A stretch of 8,414 nucleotides of DNA from CAZEJK01 sp964512045. Lineage in GTDB: Bacteria > Acidobacteriota > Thermoanaerobaculia > Thermoanaerobaculales > Sulfomarinibacteraceae. Below are positions 8,300 to 8,414 of the stretch, piece after piece (within the stretch, counting starts at the first letter, position 1; the number at the start of each line of letters is the position of its first letter). The stretch is taken from contig CAZEJK010000222.1 in the NCBI GenBank assembly GCA_964512045.1, forward strand, positions 1 to 8,414. The letters are read 5' to 3'. The notes under the pieces are model-generated. The model was not told where the DNA came from, searched no databases, and was given only the letters and a program-made list of their open reading frames with translations. A program made the translations under genes and the position numbers.

Positions 8300-8414
8300 T
8301 CACACAACATCCAACAAAGCCGCCCGGCGCCGGCCCCGGTCCGTGGCCCCGGAGCGGGCAGCCGGCAGCAGGTCACCGGCCATCGCCCACCACGTCATCT
8401 CGACCGAGCTGTCG
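8300..8414 (-). CDS. Partial CDS, C-terminal 37 codons, unrecognised
   Basis: The minus strand carries an open frame running in from the right edge (first full codon at 8413-8411) and ending in TGA at 8300-8302. Its 37 codons have strongly GC-rich third positions, like the real genes here, and the other two minus-strand frames are closed by stops within this stretch. The visible end is DSSVEMTWWAMAGDLL followed by an Arg-rich, Ala-rich tail. I do not recognise the family. It would lie 171 bases upstream of the pfkB start and could share its transcript. It may also be a chance open frame. Confidence 0.45.
   Translation of the reverse strand, partial: DSSVEMTWWAMAGDLLPAARSGATDRGRRRAALLDVV

Overview
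The window is GC-rich (roughly two thirds G+C by eye), and most of it is coding, with long false frames on both strands as expected at that composition. The likely source is a free-living Gram-negative bacterium: the largest gene encodes a protein with a signal peptide and a C-terminal outer-membrane beta-barrel. Secreted proteins joining a metallopeptidase, PD40 propeller blades and a BamA-like barrel are familiar to me from Gemmatimonadota and similar soil or aquatic phyla. This placement is an inference with low confidence.

Layout. Bases 1-198 are a leader or promoter region without a convincing gene. Bases 199-3118 hold a plus-strand group: an Hsp20 small heat-shock protein, 18 bases later a CsbD-family stress protein, and 58 bases later a GlgX-type glycogen debranching enzyme (GH13 with all catalytic residues present). 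Bases 3119-3336 are a convergent intergenic region containing a perfect 8-bp hairpin. From 3337 to the right edge everything is on the minus strand, listed here in transcription order: the last 37 codons of an unrecognised gene (8300-8414), a PfkB-type 6-phosphofructokinase (start reassigned to GTG at 8128), a 195-base spacer with an 8-bp inverted repeat and a tandem GGCGCCTC, the 1028-residue exported metallopeptidase/propeller/barrel protein (GTG start at 7006), and a two-BON-domain protein (start reassigned to ATG at 3789).

How the genes fit together. Hsp20, CsbD and BON proteins are typical general-stress or dormancy products. GlgX and PfkB can feed stored glycogen into glycolysis. The likely theme is survival under stress or low energy, with mobilisation of reserve carbon. 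The pairing of an hsp20 gene with a pfkB gene recalls the mycobacterial DosR dormancy locus (hspX/Rv2031c near pfkB/Rv2029c), although no DosR-like site was seen here. The exported protein looks unrelated to this theme. It is the most interesting gene in the window because its architecture suggests a metallopeptidase displayed or exported through its own Omp85-like barrel. No RNA gene, CRISPR array, insertion sequence or integrase was seen.
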